A stretch of 64,000 bases of DNA from Pochonia chlamydosporia 170 (GCF_001653235.2 NC_035791.1:3596001-3660000), one strand, 5' to 3'; positions 42,443 through 53,985 are shown, counted from the first letter of the stretch. The notes: generated by a model from the sequence alone, not told the origin. Program-made: numbers and translations.

Positions 42443-45400
42443 TTACCCTGGTAAATCTGCCACCACCTCGGTGGTCCATCCACTCGGCTCCTGTCGTGAC
42501 AGGCTCGTCAATTACGGCACTTGAGCACTGGAGCACTTGAGCTTGTGGAGCCAGATTGTTTTCAAGGGAAGCGTGTGTATTGTCTGGTTTAGCTTGCCTC
42601 GGCCGCCCTAGGTCCAATGCACTGACTTGCGTTCACGAAGGCTATTCGACGTAATACGATGTTCCAGCTAGGAGGAGTAACAGCAGGATTACCTCGTAGA
42701 AACGAAGGATAAATCAGCATTACCCTCAACCCAAGGGTTTTTGCCAGTTCGCTCTTGCCACAAGAGTTGCCAATACATGAAGTACGCGACATTAAAGCAT
42801 CACCGGACGCTAGGCGCACGAGGCTAATGATGGAGCCAGAGTCCTGAGAGCCCAGCCATAACATGCAAGGTACTGTTGTCGCCAACCACCGCTAAGGCAG
42901 ACCAGCCCTGTTGAGCGTTGAAGCAAGGGACTGGAGGCACAGTCCCTCTGCATAGGATAGGGAGAGACAGGGCGCACAACTCGCAGGGTCTGCCACACAG
43001 CGCCTTGAGCTTTCAAGGGTCATATTGGAATGCACAAACTTTTCGAGCGGAGCTTGTGACATTGAGAACTCTATTTGACCGAGATTGCGATCCCAAAGCG
43101 CCAAAACGGTCTGGCAAAAGCAAGCATCACTGACGTCCGCAGCTTCGCAATTCTTTGGGGTCTGGTCAGTCATCCAGAACCGCCGCCACACCACCGCAAA
43201 CATAATTTAAGACTTCATCAGCGAACTATGTGACTGGTGGCCCAGACTCTCGCTACTGTGTCCCGTAGCAAGTTTTGTTTGTCCCACGGGTGTGCTGGCC
43301 AGAGCTGTTTGACACAACGTGTTCGCCAAGGCCCAGAGCCACGAACGGTTCCACGTTGTTGGCAAATGACATGGATTGGTGAAACCAATGCCGACATCAT
43401 TTGTACCTCCAACAAAAAGGAGACGGGGATGGGCGATCCTCACACTGGTGACGGTCAAGCGTACCAGTACACCGGGTCGGTACGGTCTAAAAGCTCAATG
43501 GATACCACACATGAAGGTGCATGCTTTCACGACATGAAGATAGTGTCACTAACTTTGCCTCCCATTGCAGCGTGGGATCCTACAGCCAGTCCTGCCTACA
43601 TTTGATGAACAATGGCTAGCTAAACCAAAATCTCACATATCATGTCCGCGTAGCCGTCGACCGCCTGTCGAACCCGACTTGCGTTCCCACCCAAGAGGTT
43701 CACTGTTCTGATTCGGCCAGCTTGCCGAGTCCCGGTGGCTGATTCTCCATCAGTCACATCTATTGTGTTGACACGAACCTCGTGCCAGCCAACTTTTCAT
43801 ACTGTCAACCTCACTGTCCACAGCATCAGTGTGGGTGTCACGTCATTATTCGACGCCTATAGTCAAGTCAGCCCCTGTTGTTCATACAAAATACCCGGCT
43901 TTGGTCCCATACCCGAATTGCTCCTCTGCAATCTAAAAGTCATAGTTGCACAGAGGAGCCCTTTGGAACGAGTGGGCTGGCTGGATTTGAGAACAGTGGA
44001 CTACAAAAATGCAGGCTACAGGGAACCACAGACCACAACGCACACCAAAATAAAGCAAAGAAGAAGGAGAAGGAAAGGAGGGGAGGACTAAGAGAGGGAT
44101 TTTGCTAAGTAGTCTATTTGTTTCTTGAAGATTCCAACAAGAGGGTAAGTCTATTACCTCCTCTGAAAAAAACTTTACTTGTGAACGTTGAGGCTCATTA
44201 CATGCGTCATGGCTACTGAATGAACTTACGACATCCAACAAGCTCTATTATGCAGATTGGCCGAGGGAAATGTTTACAGCGCTTAAAGGACCCCTTTGAC
44301 AGATCACAGTTCGCACCGTAAAGGGTGTTGGGTTTGTACGATGTTCAAGCATGACAATAAGTACATGCCACCTCATATCCGCATACCCCATCGGCTCTTT
44401 TGGTTGCTGCAACCCACATGTGTGAGTTACAAAACAAGGCTCAAATACTTGTCAAAGTACTCATCAAACCTTACAGATGCGCAAAGTGCCGTGATAAGTT
44501 GCGAAGCTTGTCAATATCCTGGAGACAATTCATCACGACACATGTGCTATATGATTTGGATTCCGCCTTGTGGTTGCTTCGACAAATGCGTTCACTTGGC
44601 CAGCTCCAGCTGGCAGTGCCAATGCGAGAAACTTTTACTACAAATTTTATCCACGGTCAAAGATAAGTTCCGTGACAACTGGTCAGTTGTGCAACATCAC
44701 AAGGAAAGCCTGATTGGCCGAATTCGACATCGCTATGCTTCAAAGATCCTTGACAAGCTTGGAGAAAACAGAATTAAGTCGCTGAGCGGATAACAAGCGA
44801 ATTTGAGGAGATCGCACCCTTACATGGTGATAGCCATCCCTTAGTTTTGTTGATCTCACAAAGGTAACAGCCAGTGACAGGGTCGTTGAGCTCTCAGACA
44901 CATCGGGCATGAGATGTTGCTTCACCGCTTGCTAGACTCCGCGTTTGTTGAGGTTAGATGCACGACAGCGGAGAGAATGGAAACCTATGTCTGAAACTAA
45001 GCAAGACCTGCTACCGAGCTGTGAGACAAAGCGTCAATTCCTTGTCTATATCTGGGACTTACATCGCAGTATGAGATCCTGTACCTCGGATAAGACGAAG
45101 TTGTGGAACGTTAAACGCCTGGAGCTCCTCCGATACATCAATGGCCACAACAGGATCTGAATTGTCTGTTGAACAGCAGCGTTCAGTTTTACGGCTTGGG
45201 TGAATTTATCCGCATGATGACGGCACAACGTATCACTCACATATTGGTAGACTGAGCCCTGATCATGAACAGGCTAACAAGCCCGCATCCAGACACGAGG
45301 AAGAGACACAGAACAGTCCATCAAAAGTTTCAATTATGCCGCTGTCTATAAGAATTGACGTGGCAGAGCTCGTGGTAAAGTCTCAGACACATCGGGGCAG

Positions 45401-45605
45401 GGGTGTCAGATCTCCCAACAGACACTCCCTATTCACTACCTAATTCCCAAGAGTTGAATTGCCAATGCATACGTCACACCGAATCGTTTTAGTCGTGCAG
45501 CCGAGCTTCAGTTCAATTTGGGATGACTGAGCTTTATTCCAACATCCTAGTCGCCCTGTGCGCCTCCAAATAGCCGCCCTAAGGTCCAACGCAAAGCTCA
45601 AACCT
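42443..45605. other. Gene desert, second part
   Basis: No supported gene. Minus-strand ORFs at 42589-42885, 42892-43203 and 43207-43458 follow one another in different frames with somewhat protein-like composition, perhaps old coding remains. The Cys-rich plus-strand frame at 44296-44793 has no recognisable domain. Confidence 0.35.
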
Positions 45606-46057
45606 CTACTTGCATTCTGCAAATCCCCCTCGCCATTTACATTTATGAAGTTCATTATCTTCGGCACACTAGCAAAATATAATAGTTAGCATTCTTTAAC
45701 TTTAGAATATATAGTCTCTTATCTATTAACTTACAGGCGAATCTACACTACAACCGATTTCTTTTAGCTTCTTATCCGTATCATAAATAAGACAAGCACC
45801 ATATGTGTGTGTGCCCCAAGGGCGACGGCATGACTAGCGAAGCACAATTTAGTTAGTTTACTGCTTAGCATTTTGTACTCCCTTCCTTGCCTGCTACGAC
45901 GAACCCCATTGACGGTTACGGTTACAGGGCCATTTTCACGAAGCCCATTGGCCGGGTGCTTCCTAGACCGAGCGACCGACCCCTTCGGAGAGCCAGGGCT
46001 CCCCCCCTTCGCAGCGCCGGCAAACAGGACTGTAATAAGAATTGCGATTAACTTCAT
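45606..46057 (-). CDS. Small secreted cysteine-rich protein, unknown family
   Basis: Three short exons: 46057-45926, 45833-45735 and 45668-45606; introns of 92 and 66 bp; 97 residues. The signal peptide (MKLIAILITVLFAGAAKG) is followed by a basic, Gly/Ser/Arg-rich segment to about residue 44. The compact C-terminal half has six cysteines, at 46, 58, 72, 78, 87 and 96, ending two residues before the stop, an arrangement expected for three disulfides. The second intron is textbook: GTAAGT donor, TGCTAACT branch, TTGCTAG acceptor. The first acceptor is also good (ACTAACT branch, CGCTAG), but the donor is GTAACC at 45925. A second GTAACC 6 bp downstream would add two residues. TATATATATA lies about 25 bp before the ATG. 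It sits in an AT-rich island inside a gene desert, as fungal effector-like or antimicrobial proteins often do. No family was recognised and no activity is assigned. Confidence 0.65.
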
Positions 46058-46275
46058 TTTTTTTGGTAAGAGAGACAAATATATATATAAGTTAATATTT
46101 AGTTCTTTAACTTTAATAGTTGCGTGGAGAACTGGGAGAGATAATAATATAGAAAGAGCAAAAAACTAGTCTATTATAGAGTTTTTAATATAATATTTTT
46201 ACCTTTATAAATAGCGCTTAAAGCAAGAGTAGGCTATTATTTACATTATCTGCTGCGGCAGAGGTAGTAAGCAGA

Positions 46276-46485
46276 GCATTGCTTGTATTGTATTTATTGT
46301 ATTTTTTGGGGTTTGCTTGTATTTTGTATTGTATTTTTTTTTTGTATTGTATTGTGTTTAATACAATACAAAATACAATATATAGAGAATTCTATGTATT
46401 ATATTTAACAATATAATACAAAATACAATACATAGGGTAGGTAAAAAATACAAATACAATACAAAATACAATACAAAGTACAATC
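46276..46485. repeat. AT-rich imperfect palindrome of TTGTA / TACAA units
   Basis: The left half is a string of TATTGTATT-like units, and the right half carries their complement (AATACAATAC). The region could fold into a long hairpin centred near 46385-46405. Two sub-palindromes are nested around TAGAGAATTCTATG. It lies about 220 bp upstream of the small secreted protein gene. Confidence 0.75.
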
Positions 46486-46790
46486 AATGCTCTATCACAG
46501 GCGGTGGTGCCAATCACCCAAAGTACCGCACCAAAGGCGGCCTTGAGAAAACAGCCAATATGCCTCTCACCGCCCTCTCCGGTGCATGTGACTTGGATGC
46601 ATTTAATGCTCAAGTCGCGCTGCGCGTTTATGTGCTGTATTCTTAGACTGTAGAGTGGCTTGGTAAGATACAGTATCAATTGATGGTTTGTAAGTTTGCA
46701 GACACGTTCAATTAGGATTACTTGGACGGCGCAGGGAACAATAGCCATTATCAAGTTGGGCAGCACAGGCACTTCCGGAGAGGTGATTAC

Positions 46791-46802
46791 CTACCTAGGT
46801 AG
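46791..46802. repeat. Palindrome CTACCTAGGTAG
   Basis: Perfect 12-bp palindrome, extending to 18 bp (TACCTACCTAGGTAGGTA). Shorter copies of its core (TACCTAGGTA) occur at 4121 and 37590. Confidence 0.8.
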
Positions 46803-47045
46803 GTAGTTATCACAGTGTTTTCAATTTCAAGCTTATATCCAATCATCATGACAGCAACGTCTGGTCTTTCCACGTTAGGCCACCATCTAAGTTACTCCGT
46901 ATCGTGGCACTTTGACTGATACTGATTTTGACAATCCAGTCATCCAGTCCTGACGCGAGGTAGTGCTCAATGTTCACAAGTCGGCGACTTCGCCGAGCTT
47001 ACCTTTGCTGACTTGGATGCAATCAAGCCTCACAACATGCACCAA

Positions 47046-47070
47046 GTACTGTACTGTACTGTACTGTACT
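47046..47070 (+). repeat. (GTACT)5 tandem repeat
   Basis: Five perfect contiguous pentamers. Confidence 0.95.
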
Positions 47071-47442
47071 TCCGTATGCCAAGTTGAGTCTGTGGAATCA
47101 TGTGGAGCGGCGCTTGTTCCCAAAGATCTCATCAATTGATCGACCGGGACAGGCCATCAACGCCATCAACCCTGGTAACCTCAATCTAGGCGCCGGTGTG
47201 GCTTTTGCCTCCAAGGCAGCAGTGCTTTTTTCGTGTGTGCATTGGCCTAATTGAAATTGAGAGCAGCAAAATACCAAATCTCCAATGCACCTCACCGGAG
47301 ACACGGCCAGAGGTCCCTGTCCGCCTGAAGTTGAGACCCAAGACCCTCCCACATCTTTCTCAATTCTGTCAGTTTTTCAAGGTGTTTTCATCATGCTGGA
47401 AGGCACAAACAACGGAATAGAGGATTTCATCATCGTCCGTCG

Positions 47443-47484
47443 CCATCAACATCATCATCGTCATCATCGTCATCATCATCATCA
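47443..47484 (+). repeat. CAT/CGT trinucleotide patch
   Basis: Imperfect ATC/GTC trinucleotide array giving artefactual His-rich translation in one frame. Confidence 0.8.
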
Positions 47485-50400
47485 CACTGCTCTCCCCACA
47501 TCAAGTTGTGCAGAGTGGTGGCCTCCCTTGCAATGTGACATTTCCGACCTGTCACAAAAGCAAGTTCGGATGCAGATTAGTTCCCCCCTTCAATGTTCCC
47601 TTTATCGCCGTTGTGGCGTGCGGGTTTGCTCTCTTCAGCTCCCATCCCATCGCAGCGCTCCATCACCGAATGCAAATGTGAATTTGAATGTGAATGAGCC
47701 AGACATGGACACTTTGACCTGGATAAGACGGAACATTGAAGCCCCAAGCACCACACTGCCACACCAGACTTGACCTTTGTCCGCTCCAGGGGCCGATTGC
47801 ACCAACCCTAAGGCTGTCAGGGATGCATATGTCATGCACGCACGCACATTTGATACGACTTGCTAAGTCAATCCGTCAGTTTTCGGAGTCGGCTGTTGCC
47901 AAGTAAGTCAACTGCCGTCTGACCTAGCCCCGTTTGAGAACAGAATAGGAAAGAGAATACCAGATTGACAGAATGGCGATGCCCTCGTATTTTGGAGCCA
48001 TTTGGCGCCTCGGAGAGAGTGTGTGGATGATATTTGACATGACGCTTTTACACTAGAGGTTATAAATCAATGATGAGCCAGCCCGGACGTTGAACTTGAG
48101 AAGAGCTTAACTTATTACCGCACGAAATGCTGGAAACAAACCTGACGAACTAAAGATGATGGGGGGGTTTTGAACGGCATGCGAATGATGGCGAAGGCAG
48201 CGTATACCGTGGGCTGTCTAACTGTGTGCTGATGTCTACAAACCAACCTGACCCTTGTCGCTGCTTTCCAAGTCCAACAAGCCCGCGATGCTTATTACAT
48301 CTATATGTTATCACTCAGATTACTCCGTAGAGACAGCAGACTTGTTCAGTGTGCATCCAGATGTCCTCAGCCACGCTCATCGCCTAGGGTAGCAGCTGTG
48401 TGCAACACCAACTTGCACCCAGATTGAGCCGAGGGACCGCAAAACCGTGATCCAAGCATACTATATTGCTTTGTGGTACGGAGTATATCGGACACTGGCA
48501 GCATTAGAGCCTGACTTGACAGTCACGTCTAGTTGCAGTACGTGGCTGCTTTCGAGGGGTCCGGTCTGGTCTCTATACTCTACAAGGAATTCACCCGACT
48601 CTCAACGCCTATTTTTTCTGGACGAACCCCGACGCAAACCACATCCTGGGATAGTCCTTGATCTAGATGCACGGAGCAGACTGCATGGAGCAAGCATCAT
48701 TGTGGGTACATCTCGAGAGTTCCTCCGCATCTTCGTGCTACCACCAGACTCTCCATCAAAAGGTGCCAAAAGACTGAACCGCCTGTTGGCTCCTGCTTGA
48801 GAAGTGGTCGTTGGAGAAGCCACTGCCCGTAAACAGCTCGAGCCCGTGGTCAAAAGAACCGACATGGAAAGAAATGCACTCCATGTCCCGAAAATGCCAA
48901 CTGTGATACCCATCCTTTGGTTGGCGGCACACCATGTCCTTTGAAGGGCCTGAGGATATCCCAGCGTCACGCAGGATGACCAGGCTGGGCTGCCAAAAGA
49001 GGCTGCTGGTGCAGTCACAACCGGGCTGGACCGCTTCCCAATGTAGACAACATTCGGCGTCTTGGCGGCTGAGAAGTCGCAGCCTTTTGATGCATGGTCC
49101 TCCCAAACTGCTCTAGCCTGGGGTAGTACAGAGCAAAGATGACGAGGATTGGCGGCCGGTTGCTGGAACCGACCTTGGTACTTGGTAGTGATAGGACGGA
49201 GCGAGATGTCAAAGCAAAAAAAAACATGCACCAAAGTCCTCCTGCTTGACCGCGCCTCTCCGGGCTACCGAGGAAGGTTTATCCCTGTTGGCAGCATTTT
49301 GGTTTCGGCCCAGCAGGCTGAGAGCCTTGCACTTTGACAAGTAAATGAATGCCATGCCCTTGTCTCGGCCGAGCAGGATAGTGCTTCTCTGCTGGCGATG
49401 CTGGTTGGTTTGGGGCTAGGTTTTCTGTCGTCCGAGACGTAAACTTCGATTGTGGCTTTCGACCCAATACAGCACAGCTTCCTTTTGTAACGTCTTGGCT
49501 GTCACTGGTAAACAGGACGTCAGATTTGGGTCTGTCACACACTCGTCTTTCCCTTTTGTGGTTTTGCTTGCTGTCTATCAATACCAATGCCGGCAGACGC
49601 CGGTACAAAGGAAACCCGAAATGCCTTGGGTGGCACGTCAGCACTGACGATTGGATGTCAGCCGATGAAAAAGAATGAGGGATTTGTCATTCGGCCGCCC
49701 GCCTTGTTGACCTGTGATGATGGGGGGGAATGCAGATCCCGCATTTGGGGCTGGCTGGGCTGGGGTTGCTCCAGTGTCGACAAGGACTTCATGTTGACTC
49801 CATGAGCAGAGTCCGGAGTAAATGTCTTGTGGTGTTTGGGAAGAGGAGGCAGTACAGAGTGCAGACCCCAGACCCCGGACCCCAGACGAGTGAGTACCTG
49901 TTCATCTATTCCGTTCAAAGAGTCTGATTGATTGCATTGAGAATGATATGTATGATGTTCTCAACGTCACAGATCGGTCCCGTGTGCTTGGCCAAATGTC
50001 TGGCTGTCACAACAGGCGGCCCATTGGGACACTTGTTTCTCGGCTGGTTAACCGGTGGAGACGGATTTGATGTTTTGTACTCCGTATTCTTCATCATTTC
50101 CCGGCATTGCGGTTACTCCAGCCTCCTCATCTCACTCCTGCAAGGTCGATCCAGACTCGCTCAGTTGGGGCTGTTCGTTCCCACAACTCGTAAGTGGTAC
50201 GGGGGGTGTAGTGAATGGTTGGACATTGAGAGTTTGAAGTCATGATGGATAGACTAATACGCTCGGGAACACATGCACACCCTTTTGTTTTGCACTTTTC
50301 ATTCGCCAAGCCTTAGTTGAGCTGGCCTTGTGATTAGTGCCCGCCCGATATCACAATTTTTTTTTTCTGATTGGGAACGAGTCGGGATACTACTTTACAC

Positions 50401-51876
50401 CTTGCTCTCTGGGACAGATGGCATGTATGGGTGGTGCAAGCGTCTGGCCTTTTCAAGATGGCACTTGTTGGTCGGTGACCTTGTCTCTGTCCCAAGCTTT
50501 CTGGTCCACCGGAAAGACGACCTCTTCGCGCTTAACCTCCCCAGGTTCCTTTTGCAACGAACATCCCTAAGACACTGTCCCTGCGGTCCCCTCTTTTGGA
50601 GAAGTTGAATGGAATGTATTGTCTTAGACAAAAGACCACATCACTCGAGGTTGAAAGGGACAAGGGGACAAAGACCAGTGAGTGGTTCATCCAAGTTTTC
50701 GCTAACCTGTCATCCCAAACTTTCCTCCCAGAATGGTCCTGGCACCCAACGGGGCGGACCGTGTAGCTGTCACACAAAGTTCCTCACTCCCCCATTCTGG
50801 GACGTCTGAGATGAGATGTGACTAAGACCTACGGGATGGCGTGCGTTGCTTGAATGGGACATTGTTGGTTGGCAAAGTACCCGCCTTCAAACTCTGTTCC
50901 CTGTCAGGGTGCCGTGAAAGGGATATTTGCGAGGACTGAAAGCAGAGTTGGGGGCGCAAACAAAAAGGCTTCTCGTGTTCTGTCTCAACAACACGGGGCG
51001 GTCAAACCTTTGGGGGCGTTTCCAGCTTTCCAGAAATGCCTTCCAGACCAGGATTCTGTTCACCTCAAGGCGGAGCCTGCTGTCTGTATCTGTCTGTATC
51101 TGCAACCAAGGCGACCGGGTCATACTGCCCAGTCAAGACCGGAAATTGAGAAATGAAGTGGCTGGCTGGCAAGACCGCAAAGGGACTCTGCCCGAGCGGT
51201 GATGAATGACGCTGCGAGGCTGAGCAGCAGATAATATCGCTAACAACGAAGCTGTGAGGCCGCCAAAGGACATTGACAACGAAATCGGAGACATGTGACC
51301 TCGTTGTCGTTCAGGCGTTTCAGCAGGTTTGTAGTGCAGATTGTCGTGAGGAATTACGTGTGACATTGTTGGAGATGAAAGATATCGCGTCCTTTCTATG
51401 TGTTTTGCAAGACTGGCAATTGCTCATCCACCAGAAACTTCCAACAAGACGCAGCAGAATATGAATAACAGCCTGGCGACATAGAGACGGGATAGGAGAA
51501 AAATTCATCATGATGTTTGAAGCAGTTCGAGCAATGGCAAAGGCAGTCGGAACTCAGCATCTCAAGAAAATAATCACTCGAGGACAACAACAAGCCTTCA
51601 CTTGAGCCGCCAAAATAGGAAGGCTGTTTAACACACAACTTCAGGTTCGTTTGTAGCTGCCGACTAGCTCTCATTTTTGCATGTCGTCGTGTCGTGATCC
51701 TTTACCCCACGAAAGTCAGCCAAACTTCACGGTGGCTTACATGGCGTTCACAAGACGATGATCTTCAGCAACGGCTCTCATCACGATACAAATATAAACA
51801 GTGTAGAAGATAAAACTAAATCAGATACTATATGCACAGTAAACACGCTTTTTTTTTGCCTCCCAATCAATCAAAC

Positions 51877-52842
51877 ATGACTTCTGAAAACCCAACCATT
51901 GCCTGGCTCCTCAAGTCAGATGTCGCGATACAATGGCAAGTAATGCGAGACCTTCTCGATGCGCCTGAAGCAGAATGGTCCCCCGTGAGAAGCAGAGTCG
52001 AACACGAAGGATGGGGAAAAGAGCTTCTGTCTCACCAGGACGAAGACGGGCGATGGGCAGGCGGTTGCTTCGTCCCGCCAGATACAACCCGCGAGGAATG
52101 GCAGTCCGCGCAACCATGGACAGCGACATACCCATCTCTCAGCCAGCTTAGAGAGTTTGGGCTGGACCCAGAATCCGCGAGAACAAAAAAGACAGTACAC
52201 TTAATTGGGAAAAGTGCGCAGTGGGATGAGGGCAACCAACCCTTCTGGGAGGGGGAAGTCGAAGAGTGTATCAACGGCCAGACAGTTGCGAATGGCGCAT
52301 ACTTCGGCGTCGATGTATCCGGTATTGTGAATCGTCTGCTGGGAGAGCGTCAAGAAGACGGCGGCTGGAACTGCGAGAGGGCAGAAGGCTCAGTTCGCTC
52401 ATCCTTCGCAACGACAATCAACGTCCTGGAGGGGTTTCTCGAGTATGAAAGAACGACGGGGAACGCTGAAGTCAGGAAGGCTCGCAAGTCTGCGGAGGAA
52501 TATCTCCTGAAGCGTCATTTGTTTAAGCGCCTCACGACGGGGGAGCCTGCTGATGAGCAGTTTTTGAAGTTGCTGTATCCGACGCGATGGCGGTATGATG
52601 TGCTGCGTGCGTTGGATTACTTCCGGGCTGCGTCTAGGGTTACTGGTGATACGCCTGATGGTCGTTTGAAGGAGGCGGTTGAGGTTGTTCGTTCGAAGAG
52701 GCGTGATGATGGAACTTGGGCGGCGGAGTGGGAAGTCAAGGGTAGAGTTTGGTTTAGGGTTGATGAAGGTGTGGGAACGGCGTCGCCTTGGATTACGCTT
52801 CGTGCGTTGAGGGTGTTGAAGTGGTGGGATGAGAATAACTAG
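51877..52842 (+). CDS. Squalene-cyclase-like / prenyltransferase alpha-alpha toroid protein
   Basis: Single exon. I take the ATG at 51877 (321 residues), because the 15 residues from the earlier ATG at 51832 are low-value sequence. The protein shows repeated QW-like motifs of the terpenoid-cyclase/prenyltransferase toroid fold: DEDGRWAGG, EDGGWNCERAEGSVRSSF and DDGTWAAEWEVKG, with TAMPWITLRALRVLKWW-like closure (here TASPWITLRALRVLKWW). It is only half the length of true squalene-hopene cyclases, and no DxDD protonation motif is evident, so cyclase activity is doubtful. Stand-alone proteins of this size are, to my knowledge, mostly bacterial, especially actinobacterial. It converges on an APH-fold gene that also has a bacterial-looking profile. 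Horizontal origin is a hypothesis. Confidence 0.8.
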   Translation: MTSENPTIAWLLKSDVAIQWQVMRDLLDAPEAEWSPVRSRVEHEGWGKELLSHQDEDGRWAGGCFVPPDTTREEWQSAQPWTATYPSLSQLREFGLDPESARTKKTVHLIGKSAQWDEGNQPFWEGEVEECINGQTVANGAYFGVDVSGIVNRLLGERQEDGGWNCERAEGSVRSSFATTINVLEGFLEYERTTGNAEVRKARKSAEEYLLKRHLFKRLTTGEPADEQFLKLLYPTRWRYDVLRALDYFRAASRVTGDTPDGRLKEAVEVVRSKRRDDGTWAAEWEVKGRVWFRVDEGVGTASPWITLRALRVLKWWDENN

Positions 52843-52954
52843 TTGAGTGTTAGTATATTGCTTATGTTGGGATTGGTACTTTGCATACAATTTGATGTGA
52901 TCTAGTTTCCCACATCTTCGTTTAGGTTTCGTTTGACAACTTTCAGCAATGTTA

Positions 52955-53058
52955 GATAACACTGATCCGGTTAACAAGTTACATACCATGATAACACTGA
53001 TAAGATAACAAGATTCATACCATGATAGCACTAGTCCAGTCAGCAAGAAACATACCAT
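52955..53058 (+). repeat. 35-bp tandem repeat, three diverged copies
   Basis: Copies at 52955-52989, 52990-53023 and 53024-53058, each starting GATARCACT and ending CATACCAT. They lie between the two convergent genes. Confidence 0.85.
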
Positions 53059-53103
53059 GATCATTGTAAATGAGAAAACCTCCACCATCCTGTCTCGCTA
53101 GAT

Positions 53104-53985
53104 CTAACCAGCTTTCTCCCGTATAATCTCCTCCAACAAGCGAGCCGCACCCATGAAATCTACCTTTGGTATATTCACCCTCACCCAATCAACAATCGAA
53201 TCAATCGCAAAAGTCAGACATCTCCAATGCAAGGCTCTCACCAAAAGCTGGAGTCTGACGTCGTCCGTGCCATACAACTCCACAAGCTCTCTGCCCTGCT
53301 TATGCCAGGCCAAACCATCAGCAACCACTATTGCCTCGGCATAAGCAGCCGGCCGCCAGTAGAAGGTCATGTCAATGATACCAGGCAGCCCTCCATGCTC
53401 ATCGTCAAAGAGAATATTTCCAGTGAGATCCCCGTGAATAGGTTGGCAAGGAATATCGGCGGGTAATGGCTTCGTTAACCTTTTGTACATTTCCAACGCC
53501 TCATGAAATATGTCGAGAACCTCGTTGTTAACGTTGGCGACGTCTGAGAGCTGCTTTTCACCCCATATGACTCGATCGGCTTCGGACCACCGATTATTTC
53601 GTGTATTCAAGAACGGTGGCTTTGTAAGGTTCAGTTTTGACAAGTCGTGGTGAAAAGCTTGGCTGACACGAAGTGTGTCTTGAAACCGAATAGGTGGTTC
53701 GTTTCGTCCTGGGAGTAGGGAAAAGGCGGTCCAACCATCAACAACATATGTAGTTGGATCCTGAATGCTGGGGATTGGCTTAGGGACGCGATATGCTGAA
53801 GATGGCTCTAAGTTTGAGAGCGATAATAGAGTGCTTCCAATCCACTGCGATTCTTCATCGTCGTCTGATGGCTTTAGGATACTGGTTCCATCTGAATAGC
53901 ACACGAAACTTCCTCCAGTTAATGGCGTTAGTTGTGCTTTGATACCAAAGGCGGCAAAGACTTGTTCGGAGGGCGTAGGCGACAT
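53104..53985 (-). CDS. APH-fold (aminoglycoside phosphotransferase-like) kinase, TIGR02569-like
   Basis: Single exon, 293 residues, ATG at 53985. The phosphotransferase-type catalytic loop is present as PIHGDLTGNILFD (about residues 183-195), followed by the metal-binding aspartate in GIIDMTFYWRPAAYAEAIVVADGLAWH. The latter resembles the actinobacterial family TIGR02569 more than fungal APH proteins. The N-terminal lobe has LTGGSFVCYSDG in place of a canonical glycine loop. Substrate is unknown; calling it a resistance enzyme would not be justified. It converges with the toroid protein gene at 51877, with only about 260 bp and a tandem repeat between them. Both are intronless. Confidence 0.8.
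   Translation of the reverse strand: MSPTPSEQVFAAFGIKAQLTPLTGGSFVCYSDGTSILKPSDDDEESQWIGSTLLSLSNLEPSSAYRVPKPIPSIQDPTTYVVDGWTAFSLLPGRNEPPIRFQDTLRVSQAFHHDLSKLNLTKPPFLNTRNNRWSEADRVIWGEKQLSDVANVNNEVLDIFHEALEMYKRLTKPLPADIPCQPIHGDLTGNILFDDEHGGLPGIIDMTFYWRPAAYAEAIVVADGLAWHKQGRELVELYGTDDVRLQLLVRALHWRCLTFAIDSIVDWVRVNIPKVDFMGAARLLEEIIREKAG

Larger units (their letters stand above)
46486..51831. other. Gene desert, third part
   Basis: About 5.3 kb with no supported gene. It contains a (GTACT)5 repeat, a CAT/CGT trinucleotide patch, four TACTCCGTA nonamers and an 18-bp palindrome around 46796. The 210-codon minus-strand ORF 48602-49234 has no domain and is not accepted. Confidence 0.45.

Noticed and set aside
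42720..42790. P-loop-like NSCGKSELAKTLG in a minus-strand frame
   Set aside because: The Walker A spacing is one residue short, and no Walker B or surrounding NTPase sequence is visible.
48602..49234. 210-codon minus-strand ORF in the desert
   Set aside because: No domain, noise-like composition, and a competing frame on the other strand.
52955..53058. Tandem 35-bp units considered as a CRISPR-like array
   Set aside because: The units are contiguous without unique spacers, and the genome is eukaryotic.
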